A stretch of 64,000 nucleotides of DNA from Thioalkalivibrio sp. ALMg11 (GTDB taxonomy: Bacteria > Pseudomonadota > Gammaproteobacteria > Ectothiorhodospirales > Ectothiorhodospiraceae), in contig NZ_KB898876.1 in the NCBI RefSeq assembly GCF_000377905.1, positions 1-64,000 on the forward strand, written 5' to 3'. Positions 47,536 through 59,047 of this stretch are shown piece by piece. Each line of letters opens with the position of its first letter. Position 1 is the stretch's first letter. The position numbers and the translations under genes are program-made. The notes beneath the pieces were generated by a model. That model worked only from the letters and a program-made list of their open reading frames with translations, had not been told where the DNA came from and made no database searches.

Positions 47536-48869
47536 CCGGTGTGCTGGAATTCCTGGCGCAGATCGTCGAGATACTCGGTGGGCTGTTTCACGAGACGAAT
47601 GCGCTCGCGTTGGCCTACATGTTCATCCCCTTCGTGGTGTTTCTGGAACTGCCCCTGAACCTGATGATCTGGTTGGGGGTGCTGCGCTACTACACGCGGC
47701 GAATCTACGCGGTTCCGACCCGCTACCCCTATACCCCGAGGGTGACCTGCATCATCACGTGTTACTCGGAAGGGGGGGGCGTGCGGGGAACGGTGCGCTC
47801 CATGCTTGAGCAGGTCTACCCGGGGCAGATCGAGATCATCGCGGTAGTGGATGGGGCCGACCAGAATCCGGCTACGCTTAGCGCCCTGCGCGCGATGGAA
47901 CCCGAGGTCGAGCGATATGCCAGCCGGAAGCTGGTAGTGGTGCCAAAGACGCCGCGCGGCGGACGGGTTTCGTCTCTGAACGCCGGTTTGCAGATGGCGC
48001 GCGGGGAGATCCTGCTGGCGGTGGACGCCGATACCTCTTTTGACAACACGATGGTGACCGAAGCGGCTGGGCATTTTCGAGATCCCAATGTGATCGCGGT
48101 GGCCGGTTCATTGCGGGTCCGCAATTGGCACGACAATCTCCTGACGCGTTTCCAGGCGCTCGAGTACATGATCACCATCCACCTTGCCAAGGTCGGGCTC
48201 GGAGAGTTTCACGGTATCAATAACATTTCGGGTGCGTTCGGTGTGTTTCGGACCGAGATGGTGCGCAAGATCGGGGGCTGGACGACCGGCTCGGCCGAGG
48301 ATCTCGACCTGACCCTCAGGCTCAAACAGTACTTCGGTCGCTACCCGGGCTTTCGCATCGCGTTCGAGCCGAGGGCCATGGGGCATACCGATTGCCCGGC
48401 GACCTGGAAGGGCTTCCTGCTCCAGCGCCTGCGCTGGGACGGCGATCTTTTCTACATGTACATGCGCAAGCACCGCGCAGCGTTTTCCGTGCGGCAAATG
48501 GGGTTCTGGAACGTGCTGTTGGGACTCTGGTACGGGATGTTGTTCCAGATGATCATGCCGGTGTTGATCGTGCTGTACACCCTTTGGCTGGTGGTCATGG
48601 TGGCGCCGGTGGTGGTGGTGGCCACCTTCATCATCATCATGGGCCTGTACGCCGTACTCACGGCACTCATGTACATCACCGCCTTGGTGTTCATCTCCGA
48701 ACGGCGGGGACGGGACCTTCGCTTGGCCTGGTTGATCCCGTTGTTCCCGTTCTTTGCGATGCTCATGCGGGTGTGGTCGCTGGTAGCCATCATCAACGAA
48801 TGGTGGCGCCACTCCAGTCAGGAATCCTCCATGGCACCCTGGTGGGTGCTGCGCAAGAGCAAGCGTTGA
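47532..48869 (+). CDS. Processive family 2 glycosyltransferase (exopolysaccharide synthase)
   Basis: This 445-aa membrane protein has an N-terminal TM region and a cytosolic GT2 domain with VTCIITCYSEGGGVRGTVRS, AVDADTSFD, the acceptor acid in SAEDLDLTLRL and the processive motif QRLRWDGD (QxxRW). Three or four C-terminal TM segments follow (MLFQMIMPVLIVLYTLWLVV). This layout matches cellulose/PNAG/alginate-type synthases that couple polymerisation to inner-membrane translocation. The sugar is unknown. No PilZ domain is fused. Confidence 0.88.
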   Translation: MTGVLEFLAQIVEILGGLFHETNALALAYMFIPFVVFLELPLNLMIWLGVLRYYTRRIYAVPTRYPYTPRVTCIITCYSEGGGVRGTVRSMLEQVYPGQIEIIAVVDGADQNPATLSALRAMEPEVERYASRKLVVVPKTPRGGRVSSLNAGLQMARGEILLAVDADTSFDNTMVTEAAGHFRDPNVIAVAGSLRVRNWHDNLLTRFQALEYMITIHLAKVGLGEFHGINNISGAFGVFRTEMVRKIGGWTTGSAEDLDLTLRLKQYFGRYPGFRIAFEPRAMGHTDCPATWKGFLLQRLRWDGDLFYMYMRKHRAAFSVRQMGFWNVLLGLWYGMLFQMIMPVLIVLYTLWLVVMVAPVVVVATFIIIMGLYAVLTALMYITALVFISERRGRDLRLAWLIPLFPFFAMLMRVWSLVAIINEWWRHSSQESSMAPWWVLRKSKR

Positions 48870-48870
48870 C

Positions 48871-50952
48871 ATGACCATACGATCCACATTGTTGGCCGCA
48901 GTCTGGCTGGCGGGCTTGGCCGCCGCCGGTGGTGTGCAGGCCGGAGACACCTTGCCGGGGTTGCTGGAGGAAGCACCGCAGGCCCCCTTGCTCCTGGCGG
49001 AACAGGCCGAGGTCGAACGCGCGCAGGCACAACAGGATCGCCAGTACGAAACGCACGGCTGGGAACTGTTCGGCAGCGCGGGTGGCGGCACTTTCGACGA
49101 GCCGGTCGCCGCCGGAATCAACCGGCGTTATACGGGTACGCGGGCCACTGTCGGCGTCCAACGGCCGCTGTTGGGCAGTGACGAACAGCAACGGCGAGCT
49201 ATCTGGCAGGCCCGGGGCGAGGCCGGTGCAGCGGCCTATCGCTACGAACAGCAGTTGCAGGAGGTTCGCCGTGACATCGGCGAGCAATACGCCCGGATCT
49301 GGCACGCGCAGCGTGCGCAGGCGCTCAGCAGCGCCATGCTCTCGGTGGAAGGCGAACTGGAACGTTCGCTGCAAGATCGGCGCGATCAGCAACTGATGCG
49401 CGATGACGAGATCGGGCGGTTGCAGCAAGGTCTCGACGTTGCGCGTCTGGATGCCGACCAGTCCGCGATTAGCGAGGACGAGGCGCGGCTCGAACTTGAG
49501 GGCTTGCTGGGCCGGCAGGTCTCTCTGCCGCGTGCCCCGGCATGGTTTGATCCGCAACGGATGACCTGTCCGCTGCAGGAAACGGACGGGGCGCCGGGCG
49601 TGCGGGCGGTCGAGGCAGAGCTCGAATCCGCGGTCGAACGCGAACGCCTGACCCGTTTCAATGCGCTGCAGTCCAACCTGCAGCTGCGCTACACGTCGAC
49701 CTACGAGGACGACGTCAGCCGCATGGGCAGCGGGCTGGAGTTTGTCTGGACCGTCTCCATCCCGTTGCGAGCTTTCGGCGGCGAGAGTCCTCTGCGTCGC
49801 GAGTTGCAGGCCGAGCAACGGCGCCTGCAACACCTGCGGGCCGCTGCCCAGGGCGCGGCGCTGCAACGTCAGGATCTGGCCGAGCGGCGCCTCGAGGTGC
49901 ATCAGCGTCGCCTGCAGGCTGTGACAGCCGAGCTGAAGCGTGCCGAGCGCAGTCTCCGCGTCGCACAAGAACGTACCGACGATGCGCTGGCCGTGCCTTG
50001 GGAGGAGTTGTTGCCGGCGCGTGCGGAATACTATCGCGCCGCCCGGGCCCGGCTGGATGCCACGCTGGAAATCTGGCTGGCACAGATTGCCTGCGACCAG
50101 TTCGTAACCGAGCAACCTCGAAGGCTGGAGCGAGTGGCGCAGGCGCGGCAGGTGCTGGGCGCGAGTGTCGAGGCAATAGCTTCCCTTGGCGGCCCGGTTC
50201 GTATCTATCTGTGGCAAAGCGCGCCGGTCATCGCGGGGCGTGATCCCGCCTTCTGGCCGGTGCTCGAACGTGCGGCCGTAGAGCACATTTGGTTGTCCCT
50301 GGACGGCGACCAGATCGGGCGGTATGTCTCTTCCGCGGACCCTCTGGAACGGTTCATCCGTGAGGCGCGCCGGCGTGGGGTATCCGTCGGCCTGTTGCTG
50401 GGTGAACCGACCTGGACCCTGCCCGAACACCGCAAGGATCTGGTGGCGATCATTGAATCTCTGGCGCATGTCGATTTTGCCGACCTGCATCTCGACATAG
50501 AGATCGATCAACTCAATCGCTATGTTCACGACCGCGACTGGTTGCTGGAGGAGTGGCTGCAAACGGTGGCGGCCGCTGCCAATGCCTCCCCCTGGCGCGT
50601 CGGGATTAGTGCCCATCCGCGGGACTTCGGTGACCCGGATCGTTGTCTTGGCTGCGAATTCGCCGAGCGCGGCGTAGATGAAATCGCGCTGATGACCTAT
50701 GCCACCCGTCCGCAGACGCTGGAAGCGCAATTGGAGCCAATCTTGCAGCGCGGGGCCGGAGTTGACTGGGTGCTGGCGCAAAGCGTGGAGCGCGCGTTGC
50801 CACCGGAGAACAGCTGGTTCCAGCATGGCTGGAACGCCATGCAATCGGGGCTGAATGCCGCACTCGAACCACTTGGGCGTCGGGAACTACCGATTGCGAT
50901 CCAGAGCTATTCCGATTTGAAGGATATGTGGGCCGATGAAGATTCGCTTTGA
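48871..50952 (+). CDS. TolC-like outer-membrane protein fused to a glycosidase-like domain
   Basis: This 693-aa protein has a signal peptide ending near ...GVQAGDT (about 25). Residues ~30-425 form a TolC/OEP-type alpha-helical coiled-coil repeat with two similar halves. From ~435 a second domain begins (GPVRIYLWQSAPVIAG), with HLDIEIDQLNRY, WRVGISAHPRDFG and EIALMTYATRP, which has the layout of a TIM-barrel glycosidase of GH18-like type. The fusion would put a polymer-trimming or -guiding domain on the export channel. It starts one base after the GT2 stop and overlaps the HlyD gene by 17 bases. Confidence 0.75.
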   Translation: MTIRSTLLAAVWLAGLAAAGGVQAGDTLPGLLEEAPQAPLLLAEQAEVERAQAQQDRQYETHGWELFGSAGGGTFDEPVAAGINRRYTGTRATVGVQRPLLGSDEQQRRAIWQARGEAGAAAYRYEQQLQEVRRDIGEQYARIWHAQRAQALSSAMLSVEGELERSLQDRRDQQLMRDDEIGRLQQGLDVARLDADQSAISEDEARLELEGLLGRQVSLPRAPAWFDPQRMTCPLQETDGAPGVRAVEAELESAVERERLTRFNALQSNLQLRYTSTYEDDVSRMGSGLEFVWTVSIPLRAFGGESPLRRELQAEQRRLQHLRAAAQGAALQRQDLAERRLEVHQRRLQAVTAELKRAERSLRVAQERTDDALAVPWEELLPARAEYYRAARARLDATLEIWLAQIACDQFVTEQPRRLERVAQARQVLGASVEAIASLGGPVRIYLWQSAPVIAGRDPAFWPVLERAAVEHIWLSLDGDQIGRYVSSADPLERFIREARRRGVSVGLLLGEPTWTLPEHRKDLVAIIESLAHVDFADLHLDIEIDQLNRYVHDRDWLLEEWLQTVAAAANASPWRVGISAHPRDFGDPDRCLGCEFAERGVDEIALMTYATRPQTLEAQLEPILQRGAGVDWVLAQSVERALPPENSWFQHGWNAMQSGLNAALEPLGRRELPIAIQSYSDLKDMWADEDSL

Positions 50953-51982
50953 CAGCAGTGACCGGCGCCAAGCCGGACAGGACGGTGGTCTCAAGGTCCG
51001 CTACGGGCCGGCTCGACGGGCCGCGTTTCGCCTGCGCTGGTACTTGATTCTGCTGCTGGTTGCGAGCCCGGTGCTCTATTTTCTGTATTCGCTGATCAGT
51101 GATCAGCTGTCCACCGAGGTGCCGGCGATGATCTGGTACCCACAGCATCAACTGCTAGCTCGGGTACCCGGTTTTGTCGATTCGGTGGAGGTTGATCGCT
51201 GGGAGCGTGTGAGCCGAGGCGACACGGTAGTGGTGCAGCGGAGCCCGGAACTGGAGAGCAAGCTGCGTCAGATCGAGATAGACCTGGTACAGCTGCGTGA
51301 GCGGGTCGCCCATACGCACCGTGAGCGCCAGGCGGACCTGAACCATCGGATCGGCCTGTTGAAGGACAACTTGGGAGATGTGCGCGGGCATGAGGCGCGC
51401 CTCATGCGGCTGATCGATCGCCGTTCGGCGTCCCAAGGGGAAATGCTGCCGGTGCGAACCGAGCGCGCACGCATCGAAGAGCGCTTGGCGGAACTCGAGG
51501 GCGAGCTGCAGCGGCTCCCGCAGGCAGACTCGGTGGAGACCTGGCCCGACACCCTCCAGGTTCGCTACGACCAGCTCCAGTCCGAGCGCTCCGAACTGCA
51601 ACAGGAGCGGGCGCTGCTGGTGAAGGAGGCCGATCTCGACGGGGTGATCACCGAACTCTTGGCGGAGCCCGGCCAGTTCGTGACCGTGGGAACCCCGTTG
51701 TTGCGCTACAGCGGCACCCGGCTGCGGATTGTGGCGTACATCGAGCCGCGCCATCTGGAGCGCCGTATCGTGCCGGGCCGCGAGGTGGCCCTGATTCTAC
51801 CGGACCGTACACACCGGGCCGCTGTGGTGTGGGATACGGTGGGTGCCGCCGACCGCCTGCCGGCCGAGCTGCGCACCGGTATTGGCGATGGCCAGAGCGC
51901 CGTGCCGGTGATCGTCGAGCCGGAAGAGGCCCTTCCGGAGATTTGGCGCGTGGATCGACTGCCGGTGCGTGTGAAATTCTGA
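50936..51982 (+). CDS. HlyD-like membrane fusion protein of the polysaccharide operon
   Basis: This 348-aa protein has a short basic cytosolic N-terminus, one TM segment (YLILLLVASPVLYFLYSLIS) and a biotinyl-lipoyl-like domain split by a coiled coil (about 100-220, ELESKLRQIEIDLVQLRERV). A beta-barrel segment (LVKEADLDGVITELLAEPGQ) follows. It probably connects the GT2 synthase to the TolC-type channel, as Alg44- or HlyD-type periplasmic proteins do. Its ATG lies within the preceding gene. Confidence 0.83.
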   Translation: MKIRFDSSDRRQAGQDGGLKVRYGPARRAAFRLRWYLILLLVASPVLYFLYSLISDQLSTEVPAMIWYPQHQLLARVPGFVDSVEVDRWERVSRGDTVVVQRSPELESKLRQIEIDLVQLRERVAHTHRERQADLNHRIGLLKDNLGDVRGHEARLMRLIDRRSASQGEMLPVRTERARIEERLAELEGELQRLPQADSVETWPDTLQVRYDQLQSERSELQQERALLVKEADLDGVITELLAEPGQFVTVGTPLLRYSGTRLRIVAYIEPRHLERRIVPGREVALILPDRTHRAAVVWDTVGAADRLPAELRTGIGDGQSAVPVIVEPEEALPEIWRVDRLPVRVKF

Positions 51983-52154
51983 TCCGCCGGGCGGTGCGAT
52001 TCGGTTTATCGGGCGTCAAACAGGGGCGGATGTATTTCCCGCGTGTTCTCTCCGCCGGCAAGCCCTTTCCTGTGGGGCCTGAACCCGGAGCGATCAACTT
52101 AACGAGACCGCAAGTGTCCACGGCAAAAGACTAGACCGGACCCCAGCGGCGTAG

Positions 52155-52295
52155 GTGCGACTGCGGCTCCGTTATCTCATCCCGCCTGGATTTGGGTTCA
52201 TCAAGCCGGGGCTCGACGAGTATTGGCGCGAAAAGGCTGAATACCCGGGATTTGGAATGGCGCGTGCTCGACGCAAACTGCTACCATTGATGTAA
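52155..52295 (+). CDS. Possible small basic ORF coupled to haem oxygenase
   Basis: A 46-aa frame from GTG 52155 ends in TAA that overlaps the haem oxygenase start as TAATG. It encodes a basic/aromatic peptide (PPGFGFIKPGLDEYWREKAE, then ARARRKLLPLM). No SD or family is recognised. It could be a leader peptide coupling translation, or the tail of a lost gene. The remaining 51983-52154 gap shows nothing else. Confidence 0.3.
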   Translation: MRLRLRYLIPPGFGFIKPGLDEYWREKAEYPGFGMARARRKLLPLM

Positions 52296-52903
52296 TGACA
52301 AGGTATCAACGGGGGCGCGTGCACCAGGCCTTGCGCAGGGGCACGGCGGCAGCGCACAAGGCGCTGGATCATCACCGGTTGATGCAGCGGCTGACAAGCA
52401 GTGATCTCACCCGCGAGCAGTACGCTGAATCGCTCGCGGCCATGTGCCGACCGCACGCGCGACTGGAGCGGTGGGTTCATGAAAGCCGCCATCATTTTGA
52501 GTCGGGACTTGAGCTGTCGCCACGTCTCGAGCGACTGGAAGCAGACCTGTTCGAGTTGGGCCAGCCCGCTCCCGTTCCCCCGGCCTCGCAGACCCCGCCA
52601 GACCCTTCGGGCGGACGTGCGGCTTGGTGGGGCCGGGTTTACGTGCTGGAGGGGTCGCGTCACGGCAGCGCGGTGATTGCCAGGTGCATCCATTCCAGTC
52701 TGGGCGATACCGCGCCTTGCCGTTTCTTCGGGGAGGCCATGGTGCCCGGCGCCTCCAGGACCTTGCTGGCGATGCTCGAGCGCGAGCTGGAAGATCATGA
52801 CGCTCTCGAGCAGGCTGTAGTGGGGGCCCGAGAGGCGTTCGCCATCTACCAGGCCGAACTGGAGACCTTCGATAGCCGCAAAGATGCCGTCGAAATGCGC
52901 TAA
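52295..52903 (+). CDS. bphO: Bacterial haem oxygenase (BphO-like)
   Basis: This 202-aa protein has the proximal-haem histidine in TAAAHKALDHH (H21) and the distal helix motif WGRVYVLEGSRHGSAVIAR. It converts haem to biliverdin, the chromophore of the phytochrome encoded 41 bases downstream. The pairing is a classic bphO-bphP unit. Confidence 0.88.
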   Translation: MTRYQRGRVHQALRRGTAAAHKALDHHRLMQRLTSSDLTREQYAESLAAMCRPHARLERWVHESRHHFESGLELSPRLERLEADLFELGQPAPVPPASQTPPDPSGGRAAWWGRVYVLEGSRHGSAVIARCIHSSLGDTAPCRFFGEAMVPGASRTLLAMLERELEDHDALEQAVVGAREAFAIYQAELETFDSRKDAVEMR

Positions 52904-52943
52904 ATTAACCGCCCGCAGCAACTCCCCGAAGGAGATGAAGGAT

Positions 52944-54971
52944 ATGGACGAGCCGGAACTGGAAGCCGCGCTCGAGGCTTGCGAGCGCGAGCCGGTGCAT
53001 ATCCCGGGAGCGATTCAGCCGCACGGTGCGCTGATTGCCATGGACGAGCAGCTCCAGGAGGTTCGCCAGGTTAGCGCCAACCTCGAATCCATCCTCGGTA
53101 TGCGGGTGGCGGATGCGTTGGCCATGACACCCGAGCGGCTGTTCACTCGCCGCTGGCTCGATCAGATCCGCACCCAGCTTGAGTCCCCGAACCGTTACGG
53201 TGCGATGATCGTGTCGCTGCGGATCCGCGGCCGGTCACAGCGGTTTCGCCTGCTCTCGTATCGCAGCGGTGCGCGGGTGGTGGCCGAATTCGAACCGATT
53301 TCCGGCAATCCCGAGCGCTGGCTGTTCGGCGCCATGGCCGACTGGCAGACGGAGCTGTCCGGTCATACGACCCGTGACGGGCTGCTGCGGGCGCTCACCG
53401 CCCTGGTGCGCGAACTGGCCGGCTACGATCGGGTGATGATCTATCGGTTCGACGAGGACTGGAACGGCAGCGTTGTCGCCGAAAGCCTGGCCGACGGCGC
53501 CGACAGCTACCTCGGCCACCACTTTCCGGCCAGCGACATTCCTGCCCAGGTGCGGCAGCTCTACAGCATCAAGCGCGTGCGCGACATCCCGGATGCAACG
53601 GCCGAAGCGGTGCCGCTGGTGCCGGCAAGCGACCCGGTCGACGATTCAGCCCTCGACCTCTCGCACGGCATTCTGCGTGCCGTCGCACCGATCCATGTCA
53701 CCTACCTGGCCAACATGGGTGTGGTCGCCTCGATGTCGATTGCACTGCATCTGGATGGTCGGCTGTGGGGGTTGTTGGCCTGCCATGCAACGTCACCCAA
53801 TATCCTGTCGCCGGCGCTGCGTGATGCCCTGCGTGCCATGGTGCAGACCGCCTGCTTTCAGCTCGAATTGATCCAGGCACGCGAGGAAGCCGTGCTGATT
53901 CAGCGGGCCAACGACAGCCGCGACGTCCTGGTCGACGAACGTGGCGAGTTTCCCGAGCCGGAAGAACTGCTGGCGCGACACGGCAAGGACTGGCTGCAGG
54001 TCTTCCGGGCGAGTGGCGCGGTGCTGGCCGCCGGCGATCAGAGCGCCGGCGTGGGCACTGTGCCGGATGCCGAGTCGATCAATGGCATTGTCGCCTGGTT
54101 GAGCCAGCATCACTCCAGTGAGCTGGCCTGGTCGTCGAACGAGCTCGGCGGGACCGAGCTGGGAACGTTCTGTGAACCCGCCCGGGCCGCGGGCTTGCTG
54201 GCGGTACCGCTGCCGATGCGGAATCCGCGTGACGCCTGGCTGCTGTTCTTTCGGTCGGAGAAGGCCGAAACCCGCATCTGGGCGGGCAATCCCGACAAGA
54301 CCATCGACCGGCAAAGTGGCCGACTGTCGCCGCGCGAGAGCTTCGCTTCCTGGAAGGAAATCGTGCGCGGACAAAGTGCCCGGTGGCGATCGGTGGAACT
54401 GCGTGCGGCGACCGACCTGGCCAGCGATCTCGCGGTGCTGATCGCGGCCGGCGAAATCAGTCAGCTCAACCAGCGGCTCGAGCGCCTGGCTACCCGTGAC
54501 CATCTCACCGGCCTGTGGAATCGCTATCGCATGGAGGGGGCGATCGAACAGGAGGTTGCCGCGGCCGAACGCTACGGTCGACCTTGCGCGCTGCTCATGT
54601 TCGATATCGACCATTTCAAGCGTTTTAACGACACCTGGGGACACGATGCCGGCGACGAGGTGCTGGTGAGAATTGCAACGACTGTCTCGACCCAGATGCG
54701 CGACACCGATCTCGCGGGTCGCTGGGGGGGTGAAGAATTCCTCGTACTGGCCGCCAACACCGATCTCGAGGGTGCGGCGCGTCTGGCGGAACGGCTGCGC
54801 GCGGCGATCGCGGCCCTGGAGATCCGCGACTATGGCCATGTGACTGCCAGCTTCGGCGTGGCGGTATACCGGGAGGGCGATCAGAGCCGCGACATCGTCA
54901 AGCGCGCGGACCTCGCCCTGTATGCCGCCAAGGAGGGCGGACGCAACCGAGTCGAAGTCAGCGCCGACTGA
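52944..54971 (+). CDS. bphP: Bacteriophytochrome diguanylate cyclase
   Basis: The protein is 675 aa from ATG 52944 (AAGGAG nine bases upstream; ATG 52935 abuts it). The PAS domain carries the biliverdin-binding Cys13 ahead of EPVHIPGAIQPHGAL. The GAF domain has HHFPASDIPAQVRQLY and PIHVTYLANMGV, followed by a PHY domain. The C-terminal GGDEF domain has an intact active site RWGGEEF (593-599) and an I-site RDTD (586-589), so it should make c-di-GMP under product feedback, gated by red/far-red light. No histidine kinase or EAL domain is attached. Confidence 0.95.
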   Translation: MDEPELEAALEACEREPVHIPGAIQPHGALIAMDEQLQEVRQVSANLESILGMRVADALAMTPERLFTRRWLDQIRTQLESPNRYGAMIVSLRIRGRSQRFRLLSYRSGARVVAEFEPISGNPERWLFGAMADWQTELSGHTTRDGLLRALTALVRELAGYDRVMIYRFDEDWNGSVVAESLADGADSYLGHHFPASDIPAQVRQLYSIKRVRDIPDATAEAVPLVPASDPVDDSALDLSHGILRAVAPIHVTYLANMGVVASMSIALHLDGRLWGLLACHATSPNILSPALRDALRAMVQTACFQLELIQAREEAVLIQRANDSRDVLVDERGEFPEPEELLARHGKDWLQVFRASGAVLAAGDQSAGVGTVPDAESINGIVAWLSQHHSSELAWSSNELGGTELGTFCEPARAAGLLAVPLPMRNPRDAWLLFFRSEKAETRIWAGNPDKTIDRQSGRLSPRESFASWKEIVRGQSARWRSVELRAATDLASDLAVLIAAGEISQLNQRLERLATRDHLTGLWNRYRMEGAIEQEVAAAERYGRPCALLMFDIDHFKRFNDTWGHDAGDEVLVRIATTVSTQMRDTDLAGRWGGEEFLVLAANTDLEGAARLAERLRAAIAALEIRDYGHVTASFGVAVYREGDQSRDIVKRADLALYAAKEGGRNRVEVSAD

Positions 54972-55189
54972 ATCCGAACCTAGAGGCATGTGGGCGTTAG
55001 CCTTGGCGGGTCGAACCATGCTCGATAACGAGAAGACGTGTACGAAACGGGGATGACGCGGGGTTTATTCGCGCTTGCAGCCGCGACGTTTTGCCGTCGA
55101 ATGGCACCCTCGGGAGTGAACCCATGCCAGGCGGGGCCGGGGCGGCAGGCCGACCCGATTGGGCCGCTGCGGCGTCTCGGGGGAGGCGT

Positions 55190-57898
<2,709 letters not shown>

Positions 57899-58055
57899 GC
57901 GTCTCCCAGCGATGTGATGGCGGCAGGGCCCGCCCGGATTTTTCTATCATGCTCCGGGCAAGCCGCGCTGTCAGGCCATTGGCCGTGCGTCCGGGCGGAA
58001 TTTTCCCACCGTTGATGAGTCTATTCTTCCACGATAACCACCAAGGAGGTTCCCC

Positions 58056-58958
58056 ATGTCTCGCTGGATCGCAACGACCGCCCTCACGGTTGCCGGACTG
58101 TTCGCCATCCCGGCCATGGCCGCGGAGAAGGTCACGCTGGCACACGATGATTTGACCCTGGTCGGGCACATGAAGGAAGGCATGGGTGCGAGTCCCTCCG
58201 ACGGCGTGGTCCTGATGCTGCACGGCACCCTGGCGCATGGGCGCATGGAGGTGATGGCGGGGGTGCAGGACCTGCTGGCCGACCATGGCCTGAACTCCCT
58301 GTCGATCAACCTGAGCTACGGCATCGATGCACGTGAAGGGATGTTCGAATGCGACGCCCCGGTGCGGCACGGGGTGGATGACCACCTGCAGGAGATCAGT
58401 CTGTGGCACGAGTGGTTGCAGGACGAGGGCTACGGCCCGGTGACCCTGTTCGGCCACTCCCGTGGCGGTAATCAGATCGCTCGCTACCTGACCGAGCGCG
58501 ATCCGGACGGAATCCGTGCTCTGGTGCTGGTGGCGGCCTCCACCTTTGACGAGGATGAGGCAGCGGCCGACTTCGAGGACCAAAGCGGCCTGCCGCTACA
58601 GGTGATGCTGGACCGCGCCCGCGAGCTGCAGCGCATGAACCAGGAAGAGACCCTGATGGAGGATGTGCGCTTCCTCTACTGCGAGGAACTGGATGTCACC
58701 CCGCGCGCCTTCCTTGGGTACTACGAGCCGACCAGCCAGAACGACACGCCCTCGGTGATCCGCGGGATGCAGATCCCGACGCTGGTGATCGTGGGTTCCG
58801 AGGACGACGTGGTGCCGGACCTGTCGCAGAAGATCGAGGCGGTGAAGGGCAGCGGCGACATCACCCTGATGACCGTGGACGGTGCGGGCCACTTCTTCCG
58901 CGACTTCTTCGCCGATGACGTGGCCGATTTCACCACGGACTTTATCGATCAGAACTGA
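58056..58958 (+). CDS. Periplasmic alpha/beta hydrolase
   Basis: This 300-aa protein has a signal peptide (MSRWIATTALTVAGLFAIPAMA) cleaved near 22. The nucleophile elbow is LFGHSRGGNQIARY, the oxyanion strand is VVLMLHGTLAHG, a catalytic Asp lies in VIVGSEDDVVPD and a His in DGAGHFFRD. It is an esterase-like enzyme of unknown substrate. AAGGAGGT is ideally spaced; a terminator follows. Confidence 0.85.
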   Translation: MSRWIATTALTVAGLFAIPAMAAEKVTLAHDDLTLVGHMKEGMGASPSDGVVLMLHGTLAHGRMEVMAGVQDLLADHGLNSLSINLSYGIDAREGMFECDAPVRHGVDDHLQEISLWHEWLQDEGYGPVTLFGHSRGGNQIARYLTERDPDGIRALVLVAASTFDEDEAAADFEDQSGLPLQVMLDRARELQRMNQEETLMEDVRFLYCEELDVTPRAFLGYYEPTSQNDTPSVIRGMQIPTLVIVGSEDDVVPDLSQKIEAVKGSGDITLMTVDGAGHFFRDFFADDVADFTTDFIDQN

Positions 58959-58993
58959 TCGGTAAGCCCTCAAGAAAAAGTCGGCGCTAGTGC

Positions 58994-59029
58994 AAGGCCG
59001 GCCCGGGATTTCCCCGGGCCGGCCTTTTT
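58994..59029 (+). terminator. Rho-independent terminator
   Basis: GGCCGGCCCGGG (58996-59007) pairs with CCCGGGCCGGCC (59013-59024), followed by TTTTT. It ends the hydrolase transcript facing the convergent antiporter operon. Confidence 0.92.
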
Positions 59030-59047
59030 CGTGCCCGTGGTAGGGGG

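Noticed and set aside
52172-52921. 249-codon antisense frame opposite haem oxygenase
   Set aside because: It is opposite a well-supported gene and has no family features; its PNPGYSAFSRQY-like tail is only the complement of the small leader ORF region.
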